Assembly (NCBI RefSeq): GCF_905475465.1 | Contig: NC_062254.1 | Span: forward strand, 6,220,001-6,284,000 | Source of the DNA: Pieris napi | Taxonomy: Eukaryota; Arthropoda; Insecta; Lepidoptera; Pieridae | Direction: 5' to 3' | DNA length: 64,000 nt | Shown here: positions 24,008-36,480 of the stretch, in pieces | Position numbering within the stretch: position 1 is the stretch's first letter | Layout: every line of letters starts with the position of its first letter | Notes under the pieces: model-generated | What the model was told of the DNA's origin: nothing | Databases searched by the model: none | Seen by the model: only the letters and a program-made list of their open reading frames with translations | Translations under genes and position numbers: made by a program

Positions 24008-24125
24008 TTGTTTGTTTGCTCCAAAACTACTGGACTGATTGAAAAAAATTCTTTCACCGTTGGAAAGCTACACTCCCCTTGGCGGCTATATTTTATATAG
24101 ACGGGCTAGAATACCAATAAAGCGG
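24008..24125 (+). repeat. dispersed repeat fragment
   Basis: Words such as CTCCAAAACTACTGGACTGA, TTTCACC, GGAAAGCTACACTCCC and TATAGACGGGCTAG belong to a type of repeat tail common in lepidopteran genomes. The class is not determined. Confidence 0.4.
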
Positions 24126-24449
24126 TCTCGGTTTAAAATTTTTGTAACTACATACATACTTCCTTAATGAATTTCAATTAAATATTTGGTCAGAGACATA
24201 TAACTATTTACAGGATATTACAAGATGCAGTTACACAAATAAAATAAAAAAAATATTACGAAGCTCATATCACTTCTCCGTTTATTGCGAGATTTATATA
24301 CTTTTTTATATCAAATAAATGTACTTAACCCCAAAAAAGGTTTGAAATAGCAAACGTAAACGCGGTCAAATCTTTACTAGGATCAATTAAAGGCTGTATC
24401 TTTACGATAGTTCATTGACGTTGTAAATTGTAAACAACATCTTGACGCC

Positions 24450-24476
24450 TTGAAGGCCGGCAACGCAATAGCTGAT
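24450..24476 (+). repeat. short non-LTR retrotransposon scrap
   Basis: CTTGAAGGCCGGCAACGCAA matches the middle of the LINE 3' fragment at 62429-62581. Only about 25 bp are recognisable. Confidence 0.4.
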
Positions 24477-25504
24477 TAAGGATTGAATCCATCCTAAAAC
24501 TATTAAAAACGTATTACGCAATAAAATAAAACTCCTCGCTAAGAAAGTCAAAACAAACTATAATCAGAAAAAACAAAAATCACAACAAACAATTTGTTAC
24601 TTAAAAGCTTTATACTACAGTCGATAAAATATAAGATATTCGTACATTACCAACAAGCTCGAAGCTCGTAAAACTAGTAGTTTTAATAGCTATATCTCAA
24701 GTTCACTATATCATCGCCTCTTTCAATATCTCAAACAATAGTTTACACTCTAATCTATAGCTGTAATGTACACTGGCGCGATGTAAGCAATTATTTCGTG
24801 AGAAAATATGACGCAAATTCTTATCGGACTGTCATTACCGCCATTTGTATTATCGTGAGTTATAGATGATTCTTTTTTTAAATTTTACAATGTTGCCAGG
24901 ATATGCGCTCAAATTGACGTAGAATTAATCTTTAGCTTTTTACACACTACAGTATTGTAAAAACAATTGAATTACATATTTTAATTAGCGTCGCACCTTG
25001 CTGTAGATTAGTCCATTGTTCGAACACGAGTTTTTGAGAGAGAACGAATATAAACACAAATATCGATTTTTATAATAAAAAAAGATATATATCTAAAGTT
25101 AAAATCGCAAGATTAACCCAAATTATAATCACGTATAACGAAAATGAAATGCTGCGAAATAAAGCTTAATGCTTGAAAAGAGTAAGTGAAAGCAATATCA
25201 GCGACATGTATTTAGCTTGTGAGGTTTCGAGATAAACTGGTGAATAATCAACCGTGTCCTTGTGACCCATAGAAAGCAGGGGTCGTCTGCATAAGCGATT
25301 CTTTAGAGTTAATATGCCGATAGGTTGTATCGGCGCGACCTACTTGAACCGCATGCATTTTCTATTTCTCATTTCAAATAGTTCATGAAAGTTCAAGTAA
25401 ATCGATACACAAAAGAAAGAATCAATTTACTAACGGCTATAATTAATTTATCTGTAAAAATTGTAGCGACTTCGAATTAACATTGCCAAAGATTGTCGGA
25501 TTGG

Positions 25505-25643
25505 TCGTAACTATCTCTCCCTTTCTTTCTGGTTATCGCGCTCTCTCTCCGTCCTTCGGCGGCTCGTTCCTCTTCTTCTTGCAAGGTTAAGGTTACGTCA
25601 GACGTGTTATGTTATAACCGTTGGGGCGCACTCCAGCAAGTTC
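25505..25643 (+). promoter_or_regulatory. candidate host promoter
   Basis: GC content rises sharply here. CTCTCTC/CTCCC-type words (GAGA-factor-like sites on the minus strand) occur at 25513-25550 (TATCTCTCCC, GCGCTCTCTCTCC), just upstream of an insect initiator-like TTCAGT at 25641-25646. There is no clear TATA box. A CGACTC word lies at +28 relative to A25644, an imperfect downstream promoter element. Promoter function is inferred. Confidence 0.45.
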
Positions 25644-25820
25644 AGTGTCTCGTGGAGAGTGGCCGCGACACGACTCGCGATCAATACCGCGTCATCCCCG
25701 AGGACTGTGCGCCCGGCTGTGATAAACGAACAGTGAAAAGTTCATGAACTGGGTGTTGAATTTGTTTGAACTTGAACGTGAAGACCGGCAGTCAATTTAT
25801 TAAAACGAGCCTAGTTCAAG
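25644..25820 (+). other. candidate noncoding first exon
   Basis: From the initiator-like A at 25644 the sequence stays GC-richer than its surroundings up to TTCAAG at 25820, followed by GTAGGT (25821-25826), a good 5' splice donor. An ATG at 25744 opens a 19-codon frame (MNWVLNLFELEREDRQSIY) that closes at TAA before the donor, so it would be an upstream ORF in a 5' UTR. The gene it would belong to cannot be named because no coding exon is recognised in the window. An acceptor candidate far downstream is at 45381-45382. Confidence 0.42.
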
Positions 25821-25826
25821 GTAGGT

Positions 25827-28800
25827 TTTAGTTAAGATTAAAAAATTCACAAAATACGCACGAAGCGTAAAAAATTAGACAATTCGTAAGAATAAATATA
25901 AATTAAATAGTAAAAATGTTTGATCCTGTGGTTGGCCGGTATATCCTGTTCAATAACTGGTCTATAAATATTTTATGTTGGTTCCAGTGGCTGCGTAAGG
26001 ACGCCACAATTTCTGCTTTGGTATGAGATAATTAAGCTTATCTCGTGTTTGTATGTCGTTAATTAAAGTACATGTTCTGAAAAAAAAACGTAAAAAAGTC
26101 CCCAAAGGGTAACTGACCCATTAAAGATTCGTCGATATGTTACCAGTCCCAAATTATTATTTAGGAGTCACGAACTTAAAATATGCCGTGAGCAAGCAAA
26201 CGAACAATTGTATAAATAATGATAATTTATCACGCAAGTGCATCAATATGATAAATGCCGATTTATAAACGAAATATATAATATACGATAAAATACATTA
26301 AAACAGAATATTACAAAAAAAGATTTTCGTTGGATTATAACCAGGAAGAATAATTCTATAAATTTCTTTAAACATTTAATAAATCGCTCAATTATGACGA
26401 GATGTTATTTTGTCCCGTTAGACTGCCCATAGGTTTTTGCAATCCGAGCACTTGTCTTCAGTATGAACGATAAGCTTCGATGCGCTTGCGCAATACAAAC
26501 GATGCTCTATATTTTGATGCGCTTCGCTCACCACTGAGACAATTAATTTTGATAAAACTTATTTTTTAAGGTTTACAACGATATTTCCGCGTAAAAACCT
26601 TTTGAAAAGATTAATTACAGCGGAAATATAAAAAATAAACGTTTCTTAACTCATCTTGATATATTTCTTTGGTAATTAAACGATAAAAATAGGTTTTAAA
26701 AAACAAGTCTCGGCACACGCGGTTGTTTCAAATAAAAGACTTCAACGTGCTCGGCGATACTGCACGTAATAATAAGTATTAAGAAAATAAAAACAATAAA
26801 ATTATACGGCGTTATTATCTAGATCGCCCATTCCATGGGCCATAAAGCTTTTATGTATTACTTGCACGGCTTTAAATAGATTTATTTGACCGGGTAAGAA
26901 TAAGAAAATAAATTGTCTAGATTTATAACTATAAACGAAACAAACATATTCGAAAAAGATTTTTGCGTTTTTTTAAACCATAGGATTAGGTTTAAAAAAA
27001 CATTGACAAAAACATAAATATATTTAATAGGTAATGTAATGACGGTATATATAATTCAGATAAAACAGATTAAAAGAGATAAAATTAGCCAAGAGCTCTC
27101 ATAAAGCAATTAAATATTAAATATTTCAAACAATGCATAAACACGCATTCGTAACATCGTTCATACAAAAATCCCAAATAAAAGACATCAACGCGCTCCA
27201 CAAAATACTGTTTTATATTTATGAGGCGAAATTTAAACAATAAAAAGTGTTATTACCTAGATCAGACGTACCGAGAGTCATAAAACGTTTACGATTAAAC
27301 GCATTATTCACATGCCTATAAAATAATAACCTATTTTTCTGTCGCAACTCTAAAAATATCGTCCGAGTTTATTATGAGTAAAAATAGATTTGACACCACC
27401 TAACTAAAGTATGTGAATATATGTACGGTTTGAAGTAATGTCTTAAAATATCTTTCATTCATAAAAAAACAATTTTATTGATACACATGCTTTATTAAAA
27501 TAAATTTGCAAACCAATTCTTGGGCATGAGATAAGGAGTTTAATAAAATCAATAATTCAATTTTTATTAGGAAACATTTATAAAAAAATATATTTAATGT
27601 TTGAAGATATTTTAAAGCCTAGTTCAAAATTATTTTTATATTCTAAATTTAATAGAAACGATACACTAAAAACATTTCTAATCTCTCAAACATTGTTAGA
27701 TTATCTATAACAAATCGATTTCAGAACATTAACATTGTTTTGATAATCTCACTGGGTTAACTTGGTCGTAACAGGTAGTTAAGGCTCTATAAGCATAAGG
27801 TTGTAAACGTTGTATAGTGTACAAACGAGCCGATACACGACCCGGGTCACCATTAGCGCAAGATCGCTTTGAACGTTGTAAATTGAGACATACGAACGTA
27901 ATGTAGTCTATCTCTAGACATTCATCGTATTTCTCTGTAATCTACGATATGTTATTAATAGCGATTTCGTGCGGAAGATATCGACTATTACTTGTAGAGC
28001 GCAATTTATAAAATACCTATCTTTTCATTCACAAAGAACAGTACATATTGTAATAGTTATAATATAAAACGACGGGCTTACATTACATTTATAACATGTT
28101 CCATGTATCACAATTAAATTAAAATAAAATTCAGCTGGTTAGCGAAAGCGTAAGAAACATACTTTTATTCAACAGTTTAGAAATTTATTTTAATAGTTGT
28201 AGAAACTGTGTGAAAGTAACATAAACACTGAGTTTAGATAATTCGAAACGCAGTTATTAAGAACCGGACAATTATTGGTTTCTCATTGACACGCAAAAAC
28301 AATATGAAATTTTACGGCTTAACTATAAATGGCCAGTAGGGCTTTTCTATAGACTCATCTGACCTCCTTGGCGATGCACAGATAGTAATTAAGAGGTCAG
28401 GTGAGAATCGCTTGTTCGTGATCGCGCGCGATGGTGACACGCTACTCTTGTATTATCGAGTACAAGGCGAGACTGCGTTCCGATTTCCCGATAATGGGGA
28501 AATTCGAACAAGTCGTTTCTTACAGCTTTCATAGAATTCGCATGCTCAATTCTTTATGGTTTGTCCAATTTTAGTATAAGTTCCAATCAGGAATAACTAC
28601 AAGAAAAATAAATTTATATATACGATCTACAAGGGAATATATAGCTAAGTTTTGAATACATTTAAATTAGAAAATGTCTAACATACGCGCACATAAATGG
28701 CTTACGGAACTTAATAAGGAGTTCCTTTTAAATATTTATAATCAAGAGGAAGTAGCCTCAACATTTTTAAAACCGGACCGAGGCACCGCGTTGATTGACG

Positions 28801-29024
28801 TCGCATTAAAATTCATCGGTTCTTGTTATTAGCAAGTTACTGTTATATTGATATGGGCTAACACTATAATTTAAATAAATTTAGCAGTATTTTTTGCAAA
28901 CATGATTAATTATTGATGATTTTATTGCTTGGGAATTTTATTCGTAAAAAATATTTTAAAGTTACACCACCCAACACGGTGTAAAGGACCAATAGAAATT
29001 AAAGTATCTTTAATCAGCTTGCAG
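25827..29024. other. unassigned AT-rich sequence, possibly intronic
   Basis: No gene or named repeat is seen. A GC-richer patch lies at 28350-28530 (for example GATCGCGCGCGATGG at 28420). If the 25.64-kb exon is real, this is its first intron. Confidence 0.4.
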
Positions 29025-29305
29025 AAGTGTTAGCCTAGTGGCTTCAGCGTGCGACTCTCATCCCTGAGGTCGTAGGTTCGATCCCCGGCTGGACTTCTTT
29101 CTATGTGCCCATTTAACATTCGCTCGAACGGTGAAGGCAAACATCGTGAAGAAACCGGCTTGCCTTTGGCACTCAAAAAGTCGACGGCGTGCGTCAGGCA
29201 CAGGAGGCTGATCACCTCCTTCCCTATTAGATAAACAAATGATCATGTAACAGATACAGAAATCTGAGGCCCAGACCTCAAAGGTTGTAGCGCCACTGAT
29301 TTATT
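29025..29305 (+). repeat. tRNA-derived SINE, well preserved (family 1)
   Basis: The A box (TTAGCCTAGTGGC), the spacer CTCATCCCTGAGGTCGTA and the B box (GGTTCGATCCCC) are intact. A small deletion follows the head (GGCTGGACTTCTTTC in place of GGCTGTGCACCAATGG). The body and the end (TGTAGCGCCACTGATTTA) are complete. Two antisense open frames within it (29030-29215 and 29058-29246) are shadows. Confidence 0.93.
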
Positions 29306-29907
29306 TTAATCGTCAGCTAGTTACAATTTACTGCAAATACAAAATACTAATTATATTCAGATTAATAAATTGGTTATTGGACGCTGTCAGTAGATCGTAT
29401 AACTTGCCTATTTATAAAGCAAAGGGCAGTGCGGTCGTGGGCGAGGTCACAACGGATTCCATCAGGTGCACTTTCCATCAAGGATTTTAATTACGGCAAG
29501 GCGAACGACCTTTACGTATTACGTCTAGACAATTTTAGAAATTAGAAGGTATCTATTGAAAACCTTCGGCGCCTCGGTCGATTTGGTATAAAAGAATAGT
29601 GCTTATTCATCGAATTTCATTAGAAAGTTCGATAAAAACTGTACTTTAACTTGTTGAGGCGGGTCAGGGTATTTTGTTATTTAAAGCTAATAAATTATAC
29701 GTTTGATTTGTATACGTATAAATTGGTTTTTCGTAATTGTAGTTATAAAATAGTTTTGTTTGTTTGGTCAATTTCTAAAAAAGTTAATAAGTTTGCGCTA
29801 ACAAGACAGAGCTAAAATTTTAAGTAATGTATTGATTTTAAGTAATTAAGCCGTTTAAGCTGTTCATTTATAACACAGCATTGCAAAAACGGTTTAAATA
29901 TATTTAG
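29306..29907. other. unassigned sequence
   Basis: A moderately GC-rich patch at 29420-29600 ends in GGTATAAAAG (29584-29593), a TATA-like word on the + strand. No exon or coding frame supports a gene start here. Confidence 0.3.
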
Positions 29908-30236
29908 TACTAGCCGATCCGGCAAACGTCGTTTTGCCATGTATATCATTTATAATAAAAAAATAGGGGTTGATCGTAGAGGGTTGAAAATTAGGGGTTG
30001 TATGTATTTTTTAATTCTGTAACATAAAAAAAATAAAAAATAAAATTTTATCTATAAATAAAAAAATAAAAATTAGGGGTGGACTACCCTTAACATCTGG
30101 CGGGCTGATTTGTGAATCTAAACCATTCCCAGATCCCCTTGAACACACACAAAAAATTTCATCAAAATCGGTCCAGTCGTTTAGGAGGAGTTCAGTCACA
30201 TACACACGCACACAAGAAATATATATATTAAGATTA
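29908..30236 (+). repeat. dispersed arthropod repeat (GGCAAACGTCGTTTTGCCAT type)
   Basis: The head reads CTAGCCGATCCGGCAAACGT and the tail reads ATTTCATCAAAATCGGTCCA, GTCGTTTAGGAGGAGTTC and ACACACAAGAAATATATATA. It shares tail words with 10371-10900 and its head with the minus-strand copy at 53665-53993. The internal open frame at 30011-30211 is not a gene. The transposon class is not determined. Confidence 0.6.
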
Positions 30237-31144
30237 GACTAGATTGACTAGTATAACTAGTCATAAAAATTCTTATAGTTTTCTGAAAAGTCCTTATATT
30301 AATTCCAAACAAAATAATACTAATTCTTACAAAGTATTTTAATCCCACCGGTTCCCAAGTATTTCGATTCCGTCGGCATAGCAGCATTACTTCGAGCACA
30401 TAGCAGGTGCGCTCACAATGGACGCAAGGAATAAACAAAGTATAAATCATGTATGTTTGTGTCACCGTTTAAATGAATTACACGAAAGTTTTCTTTTGAT
30501 ATAAAATAGTTAAAGGCGGTTCCAAGAGCGAGCCCGTTAGATGTTCAATAACGTTTTATTGTACATGTATTATTGATATATTGGAACGGGAAACTGTGAG
30601 TTTGAACGCATCGAAGATATTAAAACTTTACCGAAATATTTATTTTAAAAAGGCAAACGAAACTGTAGTTTTAAGCTGGATCGACTTAAATTTTGAAAGC
30701 GAAATATCTAAAAATAAGTGAGATTTCAAAATCAAGACAAACGTTTTCTCATACGATATAATTTTTCGTGACACGACATGACAAAATCTGCATAAAAACT
30801 TAGAGAAACGAGGTATCATCTCCCAAAGCTAGCATAGACCCGTTAATTGTTCCACATTTTTGCAAAGTTGGCGAAAAATTAAGTTTGTTAGTCATGACAC
30901 CAAATAAAGGCACGTGAGGTGATTTTAGAAAAATGTTAACAGCTTCGTGTGGGTGTCTGTGACTCACTGACATGGTTACCATACTTTTGCAAATATCTTT
31001 AAACTAGGTATTTGTTTACGCTTTCTTTATTAATGACTTGTCATTCTGTAGATGAGAAGACAAATTTGCAAGTGTTGTTTTATTTTTAAAATTATGTTGT
31101 ATATTTTTAAATAATACAATCACGCCTATTTCAACTTTTCTGTT
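30237..31144. other. unassigned AT-rich sequence
   Basis: Minus-strand open frames at 30196-30465 and 30800-30982 have no recognisable domains. Nothing else is seen. Confidence 0.4.
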
Positions 31145-31316
31145 GCTGCTCACTGAAGTATCTCCGAAGCATTTCGACTTGAATTCCTTCAAGAAAATTA
31201 GTGTACCAAATCCTAAAAGGCCTTTTTAACTTTCTGGATATGTTAGTGTCCATGGGCGTCGGTATTACTTCATTTGTGAGCCACTTGCCCGTTTGCTTTC
31301 TGGTATATAAAAAAAG
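31145..31316 (+). repeat. non-LTR retrotransposon 3' fragment
   Basis: This is a diverged copy of the LINE C-terminal segment (CACTGAAGTATCTCCGAAGC, CCTTCAAGAAAA, GTCCATGGGCGTCGGTATTA), ending CTGGTATATAAAAAAAG. The reading frame is broken. The antisense open frame at 31131-31319 is a shadow. Confidence 0.7.
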
Positions 31317-31824
31317 CATATTTAATAAACATGTTCAAAATGTGACGTTTAAGTGCTTTTAAGTAATCGTGGTCAGCGAGAGACTGCTACATCTTGACAA
31401 ATAATAACAATTATATTCTAATTTAATAAATAATTAAGGCAAGTTATTTTATATTGATAGCATTTTACTTTGTTAGATCTACTTAATAAAGTATTTTCAA
31501 AATTAAAAGCCACCGCTAAGTAGAAGCTTCGCTCATAAGCACCTACTTATTCTCTAAGAGCCACCTAGATTGCACTCAAATTGATTACTAGCGATATACG
31601 GATCGTAATAAAATCACTAATGGAACGGTACCGGTAGCGTGCATCGCATAACGGCTTACCTCGGATTCGCTCCCACGTTATGCAACCTGCGCTATAGGCG
31701 TCACAATGCGAGCCATTGATCGCGATCAAGTTCTCGGCAAAAACCCGGTGGAATTAATATATGTGGACCTTTCGCTGTCCTTACTTGTTTAGTATACAGT
31801 GCTGGACTACAATTGTTTTATACA
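31317..31824. other. unassigned sequence with a GC-rich patch
   Basis: At 31620-31760 the base composition turns GC-rich (GGTACCGGTAGCGTGCATCG, CATTGATCGCGATCAAG). No coding frame is present. It could be a conserved noncoding element, but nothing proves it. Confidence 0.3.
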
Positions 31825-32040
31825 GTCGATTCAGCGACTCTCTGAGGTCGTAGGTTCGATCCCCGACATCAATAGACTGTCTGTGTGCATTTAACACTAG
31901 CTCGTACGGCGAAGGAACACATCGTGAGGAAACCGGCATGCCTTAGACACAAAAAATCCGACCCTTTTAAGAAAAACCAAATGATCACGAAAAAGATACC
32001 GAAATCTGAGGCCCAAAGCTGAAAGGTTGTAGGGCTATTG
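31825..32040 (+). repeat. tRNA-derived SINE, truncated head (family 1)
   Basis: The A box is gone, but TCTGAGGTCGTAGGTTCGAT (B box), ACATCGTGAGGAAACCGGCA and GAAATCTGAGGCCCAAAGCT identify the family. The stretch carrying CAGGCACAGGAGGCTGAT in other copies is deleted here. Confidence 0.82.
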
Positions 32041-33650
32041 TTTTTTTAAGTGCGTGCTAAAAATAATTTGTTAACCTGCTTTATGTCTCATTTTTCTCAG
32101 CAAAGTTGAATAAACACATTAATAACATTCTAAATCATTCAAAAGAAACTAATTTGCTGTTGAATTTTTCGAACATCGCACAATAATTTCCTTTCATTGA
32201 CACATAATGGTTCATTAAACGCTTAATAAGCACCTATAACCTCTGAACAATATGATAAATGTGCGAGAAACTTAATTAGCTAAATCCATTTAATTCAATA
32301 GGCAATTGAATCATTAATTTTATGGTAGGAACAAATGTATGAAAAGTATGTGCAAAGAAAATCGCTTTCATTTACATAAAATTACGCATTTAGTAATGAT
32401 GTTACACTATCAATGTTTTCTCACACGTAAATAGACGGAAGAGTGTCGACATTGCGATTTGCATATGCATCATCATCTCGCTTTTAATTCCCACTGCGAT
32501 ATTTTAGGACATATTTGAAAAGAAAAAAAAGATTCAACAAATTCTTAAGTTATGTGTACACTGACCTCTATCGAATTTGTGCAGTCAAGGTCCATATAAT
32601 ATCCTGTGTCATCCACCTCGAGGCCCTTACTTATGAACACAGGATGAAACGGCCAATAAATTATTTAGCAACTAACCGTGCTCTTTAGATACGTCGCATT
32701 GAAACTCCGTCTTTAAATTTCACACTTTATTACTTAGCATGTGACCCAAATATGCTTCACGTCTATTCGGCGTGCTATGAATGTGGAATGTCATTTAGTC
32801 GCGAGCGCCGCTATTTTACACCGCAATGCTTATCTCTAACTTCGGTACAACTATTGTAAGATATGTTCTTTACTTTTGCATTCTAAATAACTGTCGCTGC
32901 AAATGATCTGTGAATGTGTAGACAATGAGTACCCACTCGCATCTAACGATAACTTTTTGTAGTTCAAGTACGAGTTTATTGAGCCTGACGCTTCTGAGAA
33001 ATGCGTGCCGGTTCAAGAACAACGATCTTTTTTAATTGTTCTAAAGTATAAATTCAATTAAAGCTTCAGTACTGGGAAAACGTATATCAGATTTTAATTA
33101 ATGAATACGAAGGTGTTAGAAGTAGATGCATCACGAAATAAGGATTTAATAGTCTCGGCGTTATAGGACATAGTGGCTTAATGAAGTTTGTGTTCATTGT
33201 CGAAAACAGTTAGTGATAACATTCCGTTGGGTCGTGACGATCGGCTACAGTAGCGTGTGTCGCAGTAACGAGTGCCCAGAGTTTTACACAGATGCAATGC
33301 AAATTGACTAGCGATTTGCGCGCGCATAAATAAACCTCTACAAATACAGCACTAACCGCATTTCGTCAATTAACGTCAGTATCGCGTGAGATAGAGGAAG
33401 TGTTTATTCATGGGCAACTGATTTCGCTGGCGAGATATACGAAATATAACAGCAATTTTTGTTCACAAATACCACCCAGGCATTTCGTTCCCGCCCTAAG
33501 GGTATTCATCGTCAGTATAACTAACTAGAAAGTGAATAATAACCTACGAATAATTGTCTAGAGCGGTTTGTACGCGCGAACAAGATTATAGGGTGGTTTT
33601 CTAAAAGGACAAATTACAAACAATTTTTGTATTTTTTTTCGTTCCAGTAG
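32041..33650. other. unassigned sequence
   Basis: No gene is supported. GC-richer islands occur around 32755-32830 and 33190-33340 (for example GCGATTTGCGCGCGCATAAA). Their role is unknown. Confidence 0.35.
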
Positions 33651-33995
33651 TCAAAGTCAAATCATTTATTTCAATTAGACCATTAAAATGGCACTTTTGA
33701 ACGTCAAAAAAAAAAATATAAAGAAGATTCTAGTTGCCCCTTCCAAAAGGTAGTTTCGTGTGGAGAAGAATGGGCAAGAAACTCCACACTTACTCTTTTA
33801 AAATAGGTTTACAATACTTTGTTAAATAATTATATGTGAAGACAATGTACTCTTAGAATAAACTACTATACTAAAAAAGTTAGTATACATGTTCCTCACA
33901 TATTTACAAATATCGAAACCGTAGAATATTAACATTAAAGAGTAATAAAAATATTAAAAAAACACAACAAAACAGTGTGTGAGATACAAAAAAAA
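33651..33995 (-). repeat. retroposon 3' end
   Basis: On the minus strand this ends AAATAAATGATTTGACTTTG, a typical lepidopteran LINE 3' tail. Inside it the + strand words GAATGGGCAAGAAACTCCAC and ATTAAAATGGCACTTTTGAA belong to the same widespread 3'-end family. No coding part is attached. Confidence 0.55.
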
Positions 33996-36480
33996 AATAA
34001 TTACATTTGTAGCATTATAAATTAAAAATAAATAAATAATAATAACAAAAATATGTTATAGCAAAAAATCAGCAACCAATTTGATTTTGTCCAGGCTCTA
34101 TGATTGTCCTATGGAGTAATAAAATTAAATGAGTTTGTTTATACAATATTACATCAAATGAGATAATAGTTGTTGATAATTAAACGGCGAATTAGCAATT
34201 ACAAATCGGAATTTGAATGCCAGTGAAGTGGAAAGCAGAACGCAGAGTTATATAATTACTTGATATTCCATGAAAAACTATGCAGTGATAGTGCGTTTAT
34301 ATTCTCGTCTTTTTGAAAGATTAGGAATAATTTTGATTTATAAATTATTCATCCTCCCGTTTTAATTGTGCTTACGGTACTGATCAGCTATTTGCGTAAT
34401 TATGAAGTTTATATCAAAGACTGAACGGTGGCAACAAAGTGCAATTACCTCCGAGGTCTGTAACAAGTGCTGGTATCCTTAATGAGATTGCTCTAGGTTC
34501 CGATATATTAATACAGCTTAAATTGATAAGACTTAATTGTCGTGGCAATTTATACTCAAAGCTTGGAATAAAAGACAATATTACTTAAAGGGGCGATCGT
34601 GCAATCCCCAGTGGGACATGAGAATAAACATTAATATTTATAATTAAATATTCTACTAAAAGTATCACATAAAATATTCCACATTTATTATGACTTTAAA
34701 AACAAAAGAACGACATCTTAAAAAAATAATAATAAAGAAAGAAAAAGATACTGTATTAATAAAAATTTCTTTGATTCTAAAATTTAAGCAAACACAAATG
34801 CTGCTGTCAATCGATTCACACGTTATGTTGGATTAATCTTGTCATGCGCATGCGTCGGTGGGCGTTCTTATCCTGACGCCTTACACCTCAACTCTGGTTA
34901 TAAACAGTTACATATGCTATATATCCTAACGTATTATATATTATATTATTATAACCTAATTTTGAATACAGAACATGAGCTACATATTTAAAAATTATAT
35001 CTTCAAAGACTTTATTTCTGATTCAATACTTAGAGTCGTCCCTTAATATATATGTCAAAATTGACTAACTAATATCTAGACGGTGCGAAATTTAATACCT
35101 TTACCTAAAATATTTAATACTGACTACATTAAAGATAGTAGAAAACTAAAATTTTCAGCTACCGATATGAATTATTTTCTTTAAATATTTAGTAAACGAT
35201 TAAATCTTAATCAACGAGTCTGAGCAGGTTAGCTTTGTCATATAAATAATCAGAACGAATATTTATAAGAAAAGTTAGCTTTCCCGTTCAACACAAGTTA
35301 CGGAAGCGCAAATAATTTTCACTCCTGTCAATTATTTAAACCGATAAGCTTTCCCATTGTTTTTCCTCACAATGTTAAAGGACGACTTCGATACCCTAAC
35401 AATGATAGTATTACATCTATTTCTACACTATCAAGATGTTTAAAAAAATATCTGTGATCATGTTTTCCTTTGAATCTACACTTTCAACCTAATGCATAGT
35501 GCATCAATCAATAGTAGAGCAAAACAGGCGTCGTGATCGCGCACTGCGTACATTTCTCATCAATAATGGCGCATCCAATAGATGTAATTACAATAAATAT
35601 CGCTCACGTGCGTAGGAATAGCTAACATGACGTGTCGACGCTACTATCCTTTTGCTAATTATGCAACACGTTGCCTGAAGCAATTTTGCACAAGGCATTG
35701 ACTGCTACATTGTCAGTCCTAATGGCTTAGAAGAAAAATTCCAACTAAGCCATTTATACGTTCCTCTCCCCTTGCATAGTTAATTGTAAGAATAAATAAA
35801 ATCCTACGCACTAAATTAAGGTTCATCTCCATATTTTTACATACAGACTAATTAAATATTCCGTTTCTTGTTATCAATTACATCATCCGTAGAAACACAG
35901 TTGCATTACCGATGTATTTGACCTGAGAACCACAGAGGTCATTGACCGCTCCGAGATGCGCCATAAATGACAAACTGTTTGCAAAAAGGAGCAAATATTA
36001 AAAAAGGAGAACATAAGAAAGCACGAGAATAATAATAGTCGTGTTGGCTCTGTTATTACAGTAATGTCAGGTTACTTCGTCCTGATTCCCGGACGTAGCG
36101 CGGCAACGCTGGGGAAACTAAAAAGCGTAGAATGCAGCAAAAATTTCTACATCGCGACGGCTCTATTAGGTTTTCTACTACACTTTTTGCGAAGCTGTCG
36201 ATCAACACGATCGCGGGACGAAAAAAAGTTCCACTCGATTATTTCGAAATGAAATAAAAGTTGGCATAGAGATGATGAAGCGCCTTTTAAATTGAAAATT
36301 AGCAAAAAGCACTATTGTTTGCTAAGGTAACCTCGTTTGAATCTTTTTAGCATAGTGTTTCGATTTCTAATTCAGTTTAAAGACTATGATTTATGCAGTG
36401 TTATTGTCGAGAGTCGAGGTTTTAACAAAGCAATGTTGTTTTAATTACTTTTTTATTAAGTAAAAGTGATTTAGAAAGGA
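33996..36480. other. unassigned sequence
   Basis: No gene is supported. A GC-richer patch at 35525-35645 includes an E-box (CACGTG, 35607) and GGCGCATCC. The open frame at 36064-36252 follows an acceptor-like CTCTGTTATTACAG but has no recognisable domain. Confidence 0.35.

Larger units (their letters stand above)
23013..25504. other. unassigned sequence with repeat scraps
   Basis: No gene is supported. An isolated B-box-like word (GGTTCGATTCCCGG) lies at 23150-23163 without an A box. An open frame at 23814-24038 overlaps a repeat scrap and is not convincing. Confidence 0.4.

Noticed and set aside
29030..29246. Two overlapping minus-strand open frames
   Set aside because: Both lie wholly within the SINE at 29025-29305.
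29584..29620. TATA-like GGTATAAAAG as a promoter
   Set aside because: No initiator, exon or coding frame follows, and such words are common in AT-rich DNA.
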